Below are positions 1 through 9,732 of a stretch of DNA of 64,000 nucleotides, one piece after another; position 1 is the stretch's first letter, and each line of letters starts with the position of its first letter. A model generated the notes under the pieces. That model did no database searches. It was not told the DNA's origin and was given only the letters and a program-made list of their open reading frames with translations. The DNA is from Bacteroidales bacterium UBA5382 (GTDB lineage Bacteria > Bacteroidota > Bacteroidia > Bacteroidales > Dysgonomonadaceae). The translations under genes and the position numbers were made by a program. Location of the stretch: positions 39,651 through 103,650 of the forward strand of contig DHOU01000029.1 in assembly GCA_002409745.1 (NCBI GenBank), given 5' to 3'.

Positions 1-1932
1 TTTACGGGGCTCGAGGTTCGCGATAAAACAAACTTGTTTTCCGACCAACTCTTGCGGTTGCGGATACCATTTGGAAATCCCCGACAGGATGGTGCGTTTC
101 TGCAAGCCGTCGTCCAACAGGAAGCGGAGCAGTTTATCGGCTTTAGGCACTTTCTCGCATTCGAGGACGGTTCCCACACGGATATCTATTTTTTCGAATA
201 CGTCAAAAGGTATATTCTCTTTGACCGGAGTCGCCGTGTGTTGGTGCTCCTCGTTGGTCTTCTTCGTGTCAAGGAGTTTCTGAATTTGTCTCTCAATCGC
301 TTCGTCTTCGATTTTCTCAAAGAGCAGTTCGGGCTTTCTCAGTTCATGCCCGTCGGAAAGAAGATCGAAATCGCCCAGTTGCGACCACGACAAGCCCTCT
401 TTATTCAGCAGATGAGAGAGCTTTTTAGCCGAGAACGGCAGGAAAGGCTCGAACACGATGGCCAGATTGGCCGATATTTGCAAGGATAGATTGAGGATGG
501 TCGCCGTGCGTTCGCGATCGGTCTTTATCGTTTTCCAAGGCTCCGTATCGGCAAGATACTTATTGCCGGCACGCGCCAGATTCATCGCCTCCTTCACCGC
601 ATCGCGGAAATGGAAGCGGTCGAGATGGCCTTCCACCCGTTCCTTGATCCCCGCAATGTCTTCGAGCGTTTGGCGGTCGTAGTCGGTGAGTTCGCCGCGC
701 GCCGGCACCTGCCCTTCGAAATGCTTATGGGTGAGCGTCAATGTCCGGTTGATGAAGTTTCCGAAGATGGCGACCAATTCATTGTTGTTGCGGGCCTGGA
801 AATCACGCCACGTAAAGTCGTTATCTTTTGTTTCGGGCGCATTCACCGTCAACACGTAACGCAAGACATCCTGCTTGCCGGGGAAGTCTTGCAGATACTC
901 ATGCAACCACACCGCCCAATTGCGGGAGGTCGATATCTTGTCGCCTTCGAGATTCAGGAACTCGTTGGCGGGTACATTCTCCGGAAGGATAAATGACCCT
1001 TCGGCTTTCAACATGGCAGGAAATACAATGCAGTGGAAAACGATATTGTCTTTTCCGATAAAGTGGATGAGTTTCGTTTCCGGATCCTTCCACCACTTTT
1101 CCCACGTGTCGGGCAATAACTCGCGCGTATTGGAAATATAACCGATGGGAGCGTCGAACCATACATACAGCACTTTACCTTCGGCGCCTTTCACGGGCAC
1201 GGGAATTCCCCAGTCGAGGTCGCGGCTTACGGCTCGCGGTTGCAGCCCGAGGTCGAGCCACGATTTGCATTGTCCGTAAACATTCGACTTCCATTCGGTA
1301 TGATCTTCCAATATCCACTTGCGCAGCCATTCCTCATGCTTATCGAGCGGCAAGTACCAATGCTTGGTTTTGCGCATGATGGGAGTGCTTCCGCTGAGAG
1401 CCGATTTCGGATGGATGAGTTCGGTAGGGCTAAGCGATGTACCGCAAGACTCGCATTGGTCGCCGTACGCATTGGGGTTTCCGCAATGCGGGCAGGTTCC
1501 CGTGATATAACGGTCGGCAAGGAACTGTTCGGCTTCTGGATCGTAAAATTGTTCGCTCTCCTGTTCGATAAATTCACCTTTATCATAGAGAGTCCGGAAA
1601 AACTCAGTCGTCGTTTGACGATGGATTTCGGATGTGGTACGCGAATAGATATCGAATGCGATACCGAAGTCCTCAAACGATTTCTTGATGAGCGAATGAT
1701 AACGGTCTACGATATCCTGCGGGGTAACGCCTTCGCGGCGCGCCCGGATGGTGATAGGCACTCCATGTTCGTCGGAGCCGCCGATAAAAATGACTTCTTC
1801 CCCTTTTAAGCGTAAATAACGAGCGTAAATATCCGCCGGAATATATACTCCTGCCATGTGTCCGATATGTATCGGGCCGTTTGCGTAAGGCAATGCCGAG
1901 GTGATAAGAGTGCGTTTAAATTGTTTTGCCAT
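1..1932 (-). CDS. metG: Methionyl-tRNA synthetase, C-terminal end cut by window edge
   Basis: Charges tRNA-Met with methionine in the cytosol. The frame is open for 644 codons from ATG at 1932 to base 1. The class I signature HIGH lies in PIHIGH near residue 22. The second signature is KISTS, where many families have KMSKS. A zinc knuckle with two CxxC pairs (CPHC, CESC) sits near residues 145-165. The last residues seen enter the tRNA-binding EMAP-like domain ([14 protein letters not shown]). Bacteroidales MetG is usually about 680 residues, so some 35 are missing. A TATCTTTG promoter box lies 20 bp upstream of the start. The identification is safe; only the end is not visible. Confidence 0.97.
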   Translation of the reverse strand, partial: MAKQFKRTLITSALPYANGPIHIGHMAGVYIPADIYARYLRLKGEEVIFIGGSDEHGVPITIRARREGVTPQDIVDRYHSLIKKSFEDFGIAFDIYSRTTSEIHRQTTTEFFRTLYDKGEFIEQESEQFYDPEAEQFLADRYITGTCPHCGNPNAYGDQCESCGTSLSPTELIHPKSALSGSTPIMRKTKHWYLPLDKHEEWLRKWILEDHTEWKSNVYGQCKSWLDLGLQPRAVSRDLDWGIPVPVKGAEGKVLYVWFDAPIGYISNTRELLPDTWEKWWKDPETKLIHFIGKDNIVFHCIVFPAMLKAEGSFILPENVPANEFLNLEGDKISTSRNWAVWLHEYLQDFPGKQDVLRYVLTVNAPETKDNDFTWRDFQARNNNELVAIFGNFINRTLTLTHKHFEGQVPARGELTDYDRQTLEDIAGIKERVEGHLDRFHFRDAVKEAMNLARAGNKYLADTEPWKTIKTDRERTATILNLSLQISANLAIVFEPFLPFSAKKLSHLLNKEGLSWSQLGDFDLLSDGHELRKPELLFEKIEDEAIERQIQKLLDTKKTNEEHQHTATPVKENIPFDVFEKIDIRVGTVLECEKVPKADKLLRFLLDDGLQKRTILSGISKWYPQPQELVGKQVCFIANLEPRK

Positions 1933-1951
1933 GTTTTAATAAAATAACGCG

Positions 1952-1959
1952 CAAAGATA
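1952..1959 (-). promoter_or_regulatory. Bacteroidetes -7 box for metG
   Basis: TATCTTTG on the minus strand matches TAnnTTTG exactly. No clear TTTG is visible 20 bp further upstream; that position falls in the start of the GTCTCC repeat tract. Confidence 0.6.
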
Positions 1960-1978
1960 CAAAAATTCTTCGGAACTT

Positions 1979-2116
1979 CCTCCTGTCTCCGGTCATCAGT
2001 CTCCGGTCATCAGTCTCCAGCCACCTTGTCTCCCAGTCCCCTTGTCCCCTTGTCCCCTTGTCTCCTTGTCTCCCGGTCCCCTTGTCTCCCGGTCTCCAGT
2101 CTCCGGTCTCCAATCT
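1979..2116. repeat. GTCTCC-type low-complexity tandem repeat (family A), copy 1
   Basis: About 140 bp built from variants of GGTCTCCAGTC and CCCCTTGTCTCC. It fills the gap between metG and ftsE and ends 5 bp before the ftsE stop. The same words recur near 9.5, 10.5, 20.3, 33.5 and 55.2 kb. The open frame across it (1916-2113) is a product of repeat composition, not a gene. Confidence 0.85.
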
Positions 2117-2120
2117 CTAA

Positions 2121-2798
2121 CTACTGTTGCATATCGATCAGGCGCATGTTCTCACATTTCATAATCTTTCCGGGGAACGTGTGTACGATGGAATAATTAT
2201 GGGTCGACATCAATACGGCGGTTCCTTTTTCCGAAATCTCCTGCAGGAGATCGACAATCTGGCTGCCCGTATCCGGATCGAGATTGCCCGTCGGTTCGTC
2301 GGCCAATATCAAGGGAGGCGAATTGAGCAACGCCCGCGCAATCACTACGCGCTGCTGCTCCCCACCCGACAGTTCGTGCGGCATTTTATACGCTTTCTGT
2401 TGCATACCTACCTGCACCAATACTTCATAAATACGATCTTTAATCATCCGCTTGTTGCGCCATCCGGTAGCCCGCAATACAAACTCCAGGTTCTTCTCGA
2501 CCGAGCGGTCGATCAGCAATTGGAAATCCTGGAAAACAATCCCGATCTTTCTTCTTAAATAAGGGATGTTCTTGCGTTTGATTTTCGAGAGTTGATACTC
2601 GAACACCCGGGCATCGCCGTAAGCAATAGGTATTTCGCCGTAGATGCTTTTCAGCAACGTGCTCTTACCCGAACCCACTTTCCCGATGATATACATATAG
2701 TCCCCCCGTTTTACCGTGAGGCTGATATTCTGCAGGATGGTGTTCTCGTCGCGGTTAAGCTGTACGTCGGAATAATTTACTAAAGTTTCGTCACCCAT
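2121..2798 (-). CDS. ftsE: FtsE-like ABC transporter ATP-binding protein
   Basis: Cytoplasmic ATPase of 225 residues. Walker A is GKVGSGKST (39-47), the ABC signature is LSGGEQQRV and Walker B is LILADEPTGNLD. The MSTHN switch histidine follows. Size and motifs fit FtsE, which with FtsX controls peptidoglycan hydrolases at division. No ftsX lies next to it, so LolD-like function cannot be fully excluded. It starts directly after the stop of nothing on its own strand; the DUF4870 gene ends 1 bp upstream, so the two are probably cotranscribed. Confidence 0.8.
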   Translation of the reverse strand: MGDETLVNYSDVQLNRDENTILQNISLTVKRGDYMYIIGKVGSGKSTLLKSIYGEIPIAYGDARVFEYQLSKIKRKNIPYLRRKIGIVFQDFQLLIDRSVEKNLEFVLRATGWRNKRMIKDRIYEVLVQVGMQQKAYKMPHELSGGEQQRVVIARALLNSPPLILADEPTGNLDPDTGSQIVDLLQEISEKGTAVLMSTHNYSIVHTFPGKIMKCENMRLIDMQQ

Positions 2799-3266
2799 TT
2801 ATTTAATGAATTCTATCGATAAAGGATACTTCCAATAGATGCCGTTATTGGCACGCAATGCCGCCATAATCACAAAGATCAGGTACAGAATCCCGACTAA
2901 TATAAGAAGAGGAATCCCGACGATTGTTATGCTCAGTATCGCGGTGTAAATGAGAAAACTGATGGTAAAGTTGAGGACATTCTTGCCGTGAAGGTCTACC
3001 TGCGGGTTGGTTTCTTTGTTGGTAAACCACATAATGACCGGGATAATAAAACCTAAGAGAGGCACAAAAATACCCAGTAATTGTGTAAGGTGCATCAACA
3101 TTAAATAGGTATTCTCCTGCAATCCGAACAGCGGTTTACCGGCTCCGAAACTGTTGGGATTGGGAGTATCGTTGAGGAGTCGGGCTTTTTCACGTTGGTA
3201 TTCCTCCTCCGTGATACTTCCTTTTTCTCTTAGCTCGTCAAGAATCTTCAAGTCTTCGTATTTCAT
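2799..3266 (-). CDS. SHOCT/DUF4870 membrane protein
   Basis: 155 residues. Residues 4-32 form a SHOCT-type short domain (LDELREKGSITEEEYQREK). After a linker, three or four hydrophobic segments follow from about residue 50 (YLMLMHLTQLLGIFVPLLGF, FTISFLIYTAILSITIVGIP, LLILVGILYLIFVIMAAL), as in DUF4870 proteins. Function is unknown; SHOCT domains are thought to mediate oligomerisation. It abuts ftsE. Confidence 0.8.
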   Translation of the reverse strand: MKYEDLKILDELREKGSITEEEYQREKARLLNDTPNPNSFGAGKPLFGLQENTYLMLMHLTQLLGIFVPLLGFIIPVIMWFTNKETNPQVDLHGKNVLNFTISFLIYTAILSITIVGIPLLILVGILYLIFVIMAALRANNGIYWKYPLSIEFIK

Positions 3267-3299
3267 AATTTATATCCGTATTTATATCCGTTAATGGAG

Positions 3300-3707
3300 T
3301 TACAAAGATATATTTTTTTTTGGATATTCCTTCTTGCGTATCAAAATAATAGCAAGAACGGTAGCGGTCATCGACCCGATCACATCGGCGGCAAAATCGC
3401 CCCACTCGCCGCTTCGTTGAGTGAAGACATAGTGCTGCAACAATTCAATCGCTCCGCCATATAACACGGGGATGAGAAATCCCCAGAAAATCCATTTCCT
3501 TTTCGACGGCTTTCCATTATATAACCTGAAATAATCCCATAAACATACGGCCGAAAGCAGAAAAAACATTCCGAAATGAGCCAGTTTATCCCAAGGGATA
3601 TCGTTCGGCATGTCGGGAATGTCGTCCGAACCTAACAGGCAGGTGCCTACAAAAATAATCAAGCCTACAAACAACGGAAGAAGAATATGACGGCAGTACA
3701 ATTTCAT
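3300..3707 (-). CDS. VanZ-like family membrane protein
   Basis: 135 residues with four hydrophobic helices. The PWDKLAHFGMFFLLSA stretch and the later GGAIELLQ/DFAADVIGSMTA segments match the VanZ-like family. VanZ confers low-level teicoplanin resistance in enterococci, but most members, including those of Bacteroidales, have no assigned role. The start at 3707 gives a short charged N-terminus followed at once by a membrane segment. Confidence 0.8.
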   Translation of the reverse strand: MKLYCRHILLPLFVGLIIFVGTCLLGSDDIPDMPNDIPWDKLAHFGMFFLLSAVCLWDYFRLYNGKPSKRKWIFWGFLIPVLYGGAIELLQHYVFTQRSGEWGDFAADVIGSMTATVLAIILIRKKEYPKKNISL

Positions 3708-3885
3708 TGTCCTTTTTGATTTCCTAAAATGATGGCAAAGATAATGATTATTGCTACTCTATAAGGCTATTTAAAAACATATAACGAAAACAAACATAGA
3801 TTTTGATAAAAAATTCGTTCCTTTGTCCCTTGTTTCATTGCGTACTATACGCTTACTCGTAAAATATTCAATTCAAGTCCAAAAT

Positions 3886-5586
3886 ATGAAGAAGTTTCTT
3901 TTCCTTATCCTGTTAGTCATTGGTACGGGATCGGCGGTTGTTGCTCAGGCACCTGCGACCCATAAAAACAAACGTTATTTCGATATCAATAAGAATATCG
4001 ATATTTTCAATTCCGTCATCCGGGAATTGGATATGTTTTATGTAGACAGCCTGAAGGTGGACAGCCTTATGCAAGGGACCATCGTCAATATGCTTTCCCG
4101 GCTGGACCCTTACACCGAATATTATTCGGAGGAAAATATGGGCGATTTACGGTTCCTGACTACGGGTGAGTATGCCGGCATCGGCGCCATTATTTCTTAT
4201 AACAACAACCGCGTCGTTATTAATGAGCCTTATGAAGGGCTTCCGGCTGCCAAGGCGGGACTGAAAGCAGGAGACATCATTCTCGAAATTGATGGCGAAG
4301 ATATGAGCAAGGCTTCGGTGAAGGACGTCAGCGATAAATTGAAAGGGACGCCCGGAACCACGCTCAACCTGAAGATTCAACGTCCGGGGGAGAAGAAAGA
4401 ACGCACGTTTAAGATCCTTCGCGAAAAAATAGAGATGGATCCCATAACCTACGCAACCGTAATGGATAACAATATCGGGTACCTGCATTATGGAAGCTTT
4501 ACCCAAAACAGTTCGGACAATGTGAAGAAGACCGTGCTCGATTTGAAAAACAAAGGGGCACAATCGCTTATTATCGATCTTCGCGGTAACGGGGGCGGTA
4601 TTTTGGAAGAGGCGGTGAATGTGGTGAACTTTTTCGTTCCGAAGGGAAAAGAAATCGTTTCCACGAAAGGAAAAGTGAAACAATGGGATCGTTCTTACCG
4701 GACGCAAAACCAACCTCTCGACGAACTGATTCCCATGGTGGTGCTCATCGATACCGGTTCGGCGTCGGCATCCGAAATCGTGGCAGGTTCCTTGCAGGAC
4801 TTGGATCGGGCTGTTATTGTCGGAAACCGCTCTTTCGGAAAGGGACTGGTGCAAACATCCCGCGAGTTGCCTTATGGAGGAAATATCAAATTAACGACCT
4901 CTAAATACTATATTCCGAGCGGCCGTTGCATCCAAGCGCTCGATTACTCGCACCGCAACCCCGACGGCTCGGTTGCGCGCGTACCCGACAGCCTGACGAA
5001 TGTGTTCTACACGGAAAGCGGACGTGAGGTACGTGACGGTGGGGGAATTACCCCCGACCTAACCATTCCCCAGAAGTCTTCGGGCACGATTTCGTATTAT
5101 CTGATTACGGGCAATATCGTTTTCGATTACGTAACGCAGTGGGTGCAAAGCCATCCCACCATCGCTTCGCCCGAAACGTTCAGCTTGCCCGAAAGCGATT
5201 ACGACGCGTTTAAAGAGTTTGTCAAAACAAAAGACTTTAAATATGATCAGATGAGCGCGCGTTCGTTGCAGCAGCTTAAGGACGTGATGGAGTTCGAAGG
5301 ATATTTCGAGCCGGCATCGGCTGAATTCCATGCGCTCGAAGCAAAATTAAAGCCGGATCTCGATCGCGATTTAACGCGTTTCCATGATGAAATAAAACGT
5401 TTTATCGAAACGGAAATCGTCCAACGATACTATTACAAGAAAGGCGTTCTGATTAATGAACTTCAGCAAGACGAGGCTCTGAAAAAGGCGGTTGAAGTGC
5501 TTACCGATAAGAGTTTATACGAAAGCACGCTTAAACCGTCCCCGACCAAAGCGTTGGCTAAAAAAGACAAACAACCGTCCGTTTAA
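3886..5586 (+). CDS. C-terminal processing peptidase (S41 family), periplasmic
   Basis: 566 residues from ATG at 3886. An upstream TTG would add 21 residues ahead of an evident signal peptide (MKKFLFLILLVIGTGSAVVAQ), so it is rejected. A PDZ domain occupies about residues 95-165 (GIGAIISYNNNRVVI, GLKAGDIILEIDGEDM). The S41 catalytic core carries the SASASE motif (residues 292-297) and the general-base lysine K319 in SFGKG. Such proteases trim C-termini of periplasmic or envelope proteins. The capA-like gene follows 9 bp later and mgtC-like after that, suggesting one rightward transcript. Confidence 0.92.
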   Translation: MKKFLFLILLVIGTGSAVVAQAPATHKNKRYFDINKNIDIFNSVIRELDMFYVDSLKVDSLMQGTIVNMLSRLDPYTEYYSEENMGDLRFLTTGEYAGIGAIISYNNNRVVINEPYEGLPAAKAGLKAGDIILEIDGEDMSKASVKDVSDKLKGTPGTTLNLKIQRPGEKKERTFKILREKIEMDPITYATVMDNNIGYLHYGSFTQNSSDNVKKTVLDLKNKGAQSLIIDLRGNGGGILEEAVNVVNFFVPKGKEIVSTKGKVKQWDRSYRTQNQPLDELIPMVVLIDTGSASASEIVAGSLQDLDRAVIVGNRSFGKGLVQTSRELPYGGNIKLTTSKYYIPSGRCIQALDYSHRNPDGSVARVPDSLTNVFYTESGREVRDGGGITPDLTIPQKSSGTISYYLITGNIVFDYVTQWVQSHPTIASPETFSLPESDYDAFKEFVKTKDFKYDQMSARSLQQLKDVMEFEGYFEPASAEFHALEAKLKPDLDRDLTRFHDEIKRFIETEIVQRYYYKKGVLINELQQDEALKKAVEVLTDKSLYESTLKPSPTKALAKKDKQPSV

Positions 5587-5595
5587 CGCGACCTT

Positions 5596-6663
5596 ATGAA
5601 CCGCTTTCTGTGTGTTTTCCTTCTTCTTTCTTTCCTTGCGGGTGCACAAGCGCAAAAGCAGCAAGTGACCCTGCTTTTCGCCGGCGATGCCATGCAGCAT
5701 CTTCCGCAGATAAAAGCCGCTTACAATGGCGCCGGATACGAATACGACTCTTGCTTCTATCGGATAAAGGAGAAGATCGACAGCACCGATATCGCATGCG
5801 TCAATCTGGAAACGGTGCTGGCCGGCAAGCCTTATACCGGGTATCCGGCATTCAGTGCGCCCGATGCGTTTGCCGAGGCACTCAAAAACACCGGCTTCGA
5901 TGTGTTCTTTCTGGCGAATAATCATGCCTTGGACAAAGGTCAAAAAGGATTGGAACGAACAATCGATGTGCTGGACTCGCTGGGCGTAAAACATACCGGC
6001 ACCTTCAAATCGCCGGAGGCCCGGGAGCGCTATTATCCGCTGATGATTATCAAGAACGGCATCCGGATAGCTTTCTTGAATTATGTATACGGAACAAACG
6101 GTTTGTCGGTGCGGCCGCCGAACGTCATCAATCTCATCGACACCATGCAGATAAAAAAAGATTTAGCCCTCACGGACTTATACCGTCCCGACATCATCAT
6201 AGCCAATATGCATTGGGGTGAAGAATATAAGACTCTGCCATCCGTGCAACAGAAGCAATTGGCTGAGTTTCTTTTCCTCCATGGCGTACGCATTGTTATC
6301 GGGCATCATCCGCATGTGGTGCAACCGATGGTTCTCGAGCGCGAAGGGGAGTCGATCAAGCACGTGGTCTATTATTCGATGGGCAACTTCATTTCGAATC
6401 AACAAAAAGTACACACCGACGGCGGTATGCTGGCGGAAGTGGTGATAAGCAAAGAGGATGACGATTCGCCGGTGCGTATCGAGTCGTGCGACTATTCCCT
6501 GGTGTGGGTGCGGAAGTTTTTTCAAAACGGCAAATACCGCTATGTCCTGCTGCCTTCGTGGAAAAATCAGGAAGACTTAACGCCCGAAATGACTCAAGAG
6601 GAAAAACAAAAAATGAATACCTTTGTAACCCATGCCGAACGGATTATTCGTCCCGAAAAATAA
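5596..6663 (+). CDS. CapA-family (PGA_cap) exported phosphoesterase-like protein
   Basis: 355 residues with signal peptide MNRFLCVFLLLSFLAGAQAQ. The calcineurin-like fold of the CapA family shows in LLFAGDAM, NLETVLAG, ANNHALDKG, NMHWGEEY, GHHPHVVQ and YSMGNF. CapA takes part in poly-gamma-glutamate capsule synthesis in Bacillus, but most Bacteroidetes members stand alone without capBC, as here, so the substrate is unknown. It starts 9 bp after the protease gene and ends 10 bp before the MgtC-like gene. Confidence 0.88.
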   Translation: MNRFLCVFLLLSFLAGAQAQKQQVTLLFAGDAMQHLPQIKAAYNGAGYEYDSCFYRIKEKIDSTDIACVNLETVLAGKPYTGYPAFSAPDAFAEALKNTGFDVFFLANNHALDKGQKGLERTIDVLDSLGVKHTGTFKSPEARERYYPLMIIKNGIRIAFLNYVYGTNGLSVRPPNVINLIDTMQIKKDLALTDLYRPDIIIANMHWGEEYKTLPSVQQKQLAEFLFLHGVRIVIGHHPHVVQPMVLEREGESIKHVVYYSMGNFISNQQKVHTDGGMLAEVVISKEDDDSPVRIESCDYSLVWVRKFFQNGKYRYVLLPSWKNQEDLTPEMTQEEKQKMNTFVTHAERIIRPEK

Positions 6664-6673
6664 ATAATGGCCT

Positions 6674-7135
6674 ATGGAAATTCAAGATTTTGTTTGGTGC
6701 CTGCTGGCCGCAACGGCCGCGGGCGGAGTTGTGGGAATCGAACGGCAAATAAATAATAAAAGCGCTGGCCTGCGTACCAACACGCTGGTTGCCGTGGGGG
6801 CGTGCATCTATGTATTGATCGGCACGCAGATTAGTGGAGGCGCGGGCGACCCGGCGCGTATCATCGGGCAGATCATCACGGGTATCGGCTTTCTGGGAGC
6901 CGGCGTTATCCTGCATCGCGGCGCCAATGTGCAGGGATTAACCACAGCGGCGACAATATGGTGTAGCGCCGCCTTGGGTTGTTTGTCAGGATTGGGCATG
7001 TTTAAGGAAACGCTTATTTGCACCCTGTTAATCGTCCTGATCAACACCGCCTTAAAAAAGGCCGACAAATGGTTTATCGGCGACACCAAAAGAAAAAACA
7101 ATCCGCCTTCTTCGGAAGAAGACGATAAAAATTGA
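6674..7135 (+). CDS. MgtC/SapB family membrane protein
   Basis: 153 residues with about four hydrophobic helices. The family core GGVVGIERQ near residue 20, SAGLRTNTLV, GIGFLGAGVI and GLTTAATIW are all present. It lacks the C-terminal ACT-like domain of Salmonella MgtC and so belongs to the short SapB/YhiD type. Roles in magnesium stress and F-ATPase control are known for MgtC itself; here the function is open. Confidence 0.9.
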   Translation: MEIQDFVWCLLAATAAGGVVGIERQINNKSAGLRTNTLVAVGACIYVLIGTQISGGAGDPARIIGQIITGIGFLGAGVILHRGANVQGLTTAATIWCSAALGCLSGLGMFKETLICTLLIVLINTALKKADKWFIGDTKRKNNPPSSEEDDKN

Positions 7136-7157
7136 TTGTCGCATTATTTGCCGCCGA

Positions 7158-8282
7158 TCATCCGGTTGTTTTTTTATAATTGACGACTGCCCATACATTA
7201 AAAAGTACGGCAAAACCGATCATCATCATAAAGTGATTCCGAATATCGGCAAAACCGCTTCCTTTGAGTATGATCATCCGGATTACGTCCATCAGGCAAG
7301 TAACGGGACTGCATTTGGCTATCGCGTATGCCCAGACAGGCATACTTTCGACCGGAGTAAACAGCCCGCTCATCAATATAAAAATCATCATAAAAAAGAA
7401 CATCACGAACATCACTTGCTGTTGTGTATCGCAATAGGTGGAAATCAACAACCCGAAACCAAGCATTGCCACCAAATAAACCGCTAAATACGTAAAGAGC
7501 GCCCACACGTTTCCTATAGGAACGATACCATACACGAAACGGGCTATAATAAATAATCCGAAACTGAATATGATGATCCCCACAATCCAAAAAGGAATTA
7601 GTTTTCCCAAAATAAACTGATATTTTCCGACGGGGGTAACATTGAGTTGTTCCATCGTTCCGGTTTCTTTTTCCCTAATAGCATTTAATGCGCATAAATA
7701 AGCGGATATTAATGTAGTAAGAAACGCTAATATGCCCGGAACCATATAATGGCGGTAGTTCATGGCCGGATTAAACCAATCGGAAGAAGTGACCTGAATA
7801 GCCGGCGCCGGCTGAAAACGCTCCGGCTGTCCCCATTGCAAACGGACATCGTCATTAAAATCACGAAGGATCCGGTTAAGATAAGCTCCTCCCAAATTCG
7901 CTTTGACTCCGTTGATCGCATTGACAGCGACAAAAACTTTTTGCGGGCTTTCGGTTATCAACCCGCGTTCAAAATCAGGAGGAATTTCCAAGATCAAATC
8001 AGCCCGATCTCTTTCTATATAGCGGATTGCTTCCTGGAAAGAGCCGGCATATACATTCAAGTGGAAATATTCCGATGCTGTTATTTTCGAAATAAGTCTT
8101 TGCGAATAATCGGAATGATCGTGATCCACAATGGCGATAGCGATATTCTTTATTTCATAATCCGCCGCCCAAGGCAAAATCAATAATTGAATAACAGGCA
8201 TACCAAATATCATTCCCAATAACACCTTATTACGGAATATTTGTTTGAATTCTTTTTGCAACAAAAATAATAAAGTCCTCAT
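7158..8282 (-). CDS. ABC-2 type transporter permease, second of pair
   Basis: 374 residues in the inner membrane. One N-terminal helix (about 22-40) is followed by a large extracytoplasmic domain to about residue 175, then five or six C-terminal helices including the REKETGTMEQL coupling segment. This is the YbhR/YbhS architecture. It is the last gene of the leftward efflux cluster, 37 bp after the other permease. Confidence 0.9.
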   Translation of the reverse strand: MRTLLFLLQKEFKQIFRNKVLLGMIFGMPVIQLLILPWAADYEIKNIAIAIVDHDHSDYSQRLISKITASEYFHLNVYAGSFQEAIRYIERDRADLILEIPPDFERGLITESPQKVFVAVNAINGVKANLGGAYLNRILRDFNDDVRLQWGQPERFQPAPAIQVTSSDWFNPAMNYRHYMVPGILAFLTTLISAYLCALNAIREKETGTMEQLNVTPVGKYQFILGKLIPFWIVGIIIFSFGLFIIARFVYGIVPIGNVWALFTYLAVYLVAMLGFGLLISTYCDTQQQVMFVMFFFMMIFILMSGLFTPVESMPVWAYAIAKCSPVTCLMDVIRMIILKGSGFADIRNHFMMMIGFAVLFNVWAVVNYKKTTG

Positions 8283-8319
8283 TCGCTTAATTCATAAAAG
8301 TAAAAATTCTTATCGCTCG

Positions 8320-9474
8320 TCAGGCTTCCAGCCTCGTCTTGAAATTTCTGAAACTGATGAATAAAAGGAATCCGGTCATCAACAGTAATACGACCGTTTC
8401 TTTCCAAACCGCTTGAATTCCGGCTCCTTTTATCATCACGGACTTAATAATTACATAATACCATCGGGACGGGATTACATTGGCAAACCATTGAAGGACA
8501 ACCGGCATATTTTCGATGGGAAACATGAAGCCGGTAAACAAAATGGTCGGCACCATCAATCCTATGAGGGAAAAAAGGATGGCTGCCTGCTGCGTTTTTA
8601 CCAGATTGGATATCAACAATCCCAGGGAAAGCGCCGTGATGATGAACAGGGTGCTTTCTAAAAACAGTAAAATCAGGCTGCCGTTGACCGGCACCTCGAG
8701 TAACGTAACACTCAACACGACGATGACCGTGAGGTTGACTAACGAAAGGAACAGATAGGGCACCGCTTTGGAAAGAATCAACAGCAACGGGTTGACGGGC
8801 GAAACCAATAGTACCTCCATGGTTCCGTATTCTTTTTCACGGACAATGGACACGGAGGTCATCATTACGCAAATAAGCATCAGGATCAACGACATCACGC
8901 CGGGTACAAAATTTACCGCGCCTTTCAGTTGGGGATTGTACAGCATGCGCATCTCGCTACCGATTTGGTAAGGTAACGGGCTGTCCATCGACAATTCCTT
9001 TTGGTAATCCATTAAAATATTCGTGGCATACCCTTTCAGGATATTAGCGGTGTTGGGGTCGGAAGCATCGGCGATCAGTTGCACCTGCGCCTGATGCAGA
9101 TGATGCAAATCCGACAGGAAATTTGCGGGAAAGATCACCGCCAATTTTATCCGGCCTTCCTGAAAAGCGTCTTCTATTTGTAAATGACTCTTCAGCGATT
9201 CTTCAACGACAAAATGATTGTTCGCGGCAAACCGCTCGATAATCCGCCGCGACGCCTCGTCTTTGGCATAATCGCAAATAACGATTCGTGAATCCTTAAT
9301 CTCATTCGTCAGCGCGAAGCCGAATAATAGAATCTGCACAACGGGCAATCCGAACAATATCAACAGCGTTTTTCGGTCACGGAACATGTGCCGGAATTCC
9401 TTCCGGACAAACGCTAAGAACTGCGTGTTTCTGTTCGCCGCAATCGCACTCTTTATTTTTAACTTCTTCCTCAT
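8320..9474 (-). CDS. ABC-2 type transporter permease, first of pair
   Basis: 384 residues, same layout as its neighbour: basic N-terminus, helix at about 38-58, periplasmic domain, REKEYGTMEVLLVSP coupling segment and C-terminal helices. The two permeases probably form a heterodimer as YbhS and YbhR do in Escherichia coli. The gap to the upstream ATPase gene (9475-9732) is filled by repeats. Confidence 0.9.
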   Translation of the reverse strand: MRKKLKIKSAIAANRNTQFLAFVRKEFRHMFRDRKTLLILFGLPVVQILLFGFALTNEIKDSRIVICDYAKDEASRRIIERFAANNHFVVEESLKSHLQIEDAFQEGRIKLAVIFPANFLSDLHHLHQAQVQLIADASDPNTANILKGYATNILMDYQKELSMDSPLPYQIGSEMRMLYNPQLKGAVNFVPGVMSLILMLICVMMTSVSIVREKEYGTMEVLLVSPVNPLLLILSKAVPYLFLSLVNLTVIVVLSVTLLEVPVNGSLILLFLESTLFIITALSLGLLISNLVKTQQAAILFSLIGLMVPTILFTGFMFPIENMPVVLQWFANVIPSRWYYVIIKSVMIKGAGIQAVWKETVVLLLMTGFLLFISFRNFKTRLEA

Positions 9475-9495
9475 TCCATCAATCTTTTATCAATC

Positions 9496-9724
9496 TATCA
9501 TCGGTCTCCGCTCTCCAGTCATCGGTCTCCGGTCTCCGGTCTCCAGTCATCGGTCTCCAGTCAACAGTCAACAGTCCCCTTATCTTCCGGTCTCTCTGTC
9601 TTCAACTATCGGCGTTAGCCGTTATCACGCGTAGCGTTTATCGCCGGAGGCTTTATCAGACATCTTGTCTCCCTGTCCCCTTGTCTCCCTCTTGTCTCCC
9701 TGTCCCCTTGTCTCCCTGTCCCCG
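9496..9724. repeat. Family A repeat tract, copy 2, with embedded 55-bp element
   Basis: Runs of GGTCTCCGGTCTCCAGTC, CAGTCAACAGTC and TTGTCTCCCTGTCCCC fill the gap between the ATPase and permease genes of one operon. Inside it, 9597-9651 is a distinct element shared almost exactly with 55233-55286. Confidence 0.85.
9597..9651. repeat. Dispersed 55-bp extragenic element, copy 1
   Basis: Begins TGTCTTCAACTATCGGCG and ends GCGTTTATCGCCGGAGGC. The copy at 55233-55286 differs only by one inserted base and one substitution near the middle. The GGCG and CGCC arms could pair. Both copies are embedded in family A repeats. Confidence 0.8.
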
Positions 9725-9732
9725 ATCGTCCA

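Noticed and set aside
1916-2113. 65-codon minus-strand frame rich in GDKGTG words
   Set aside because: Pure translation of the GTCTCC repeat.
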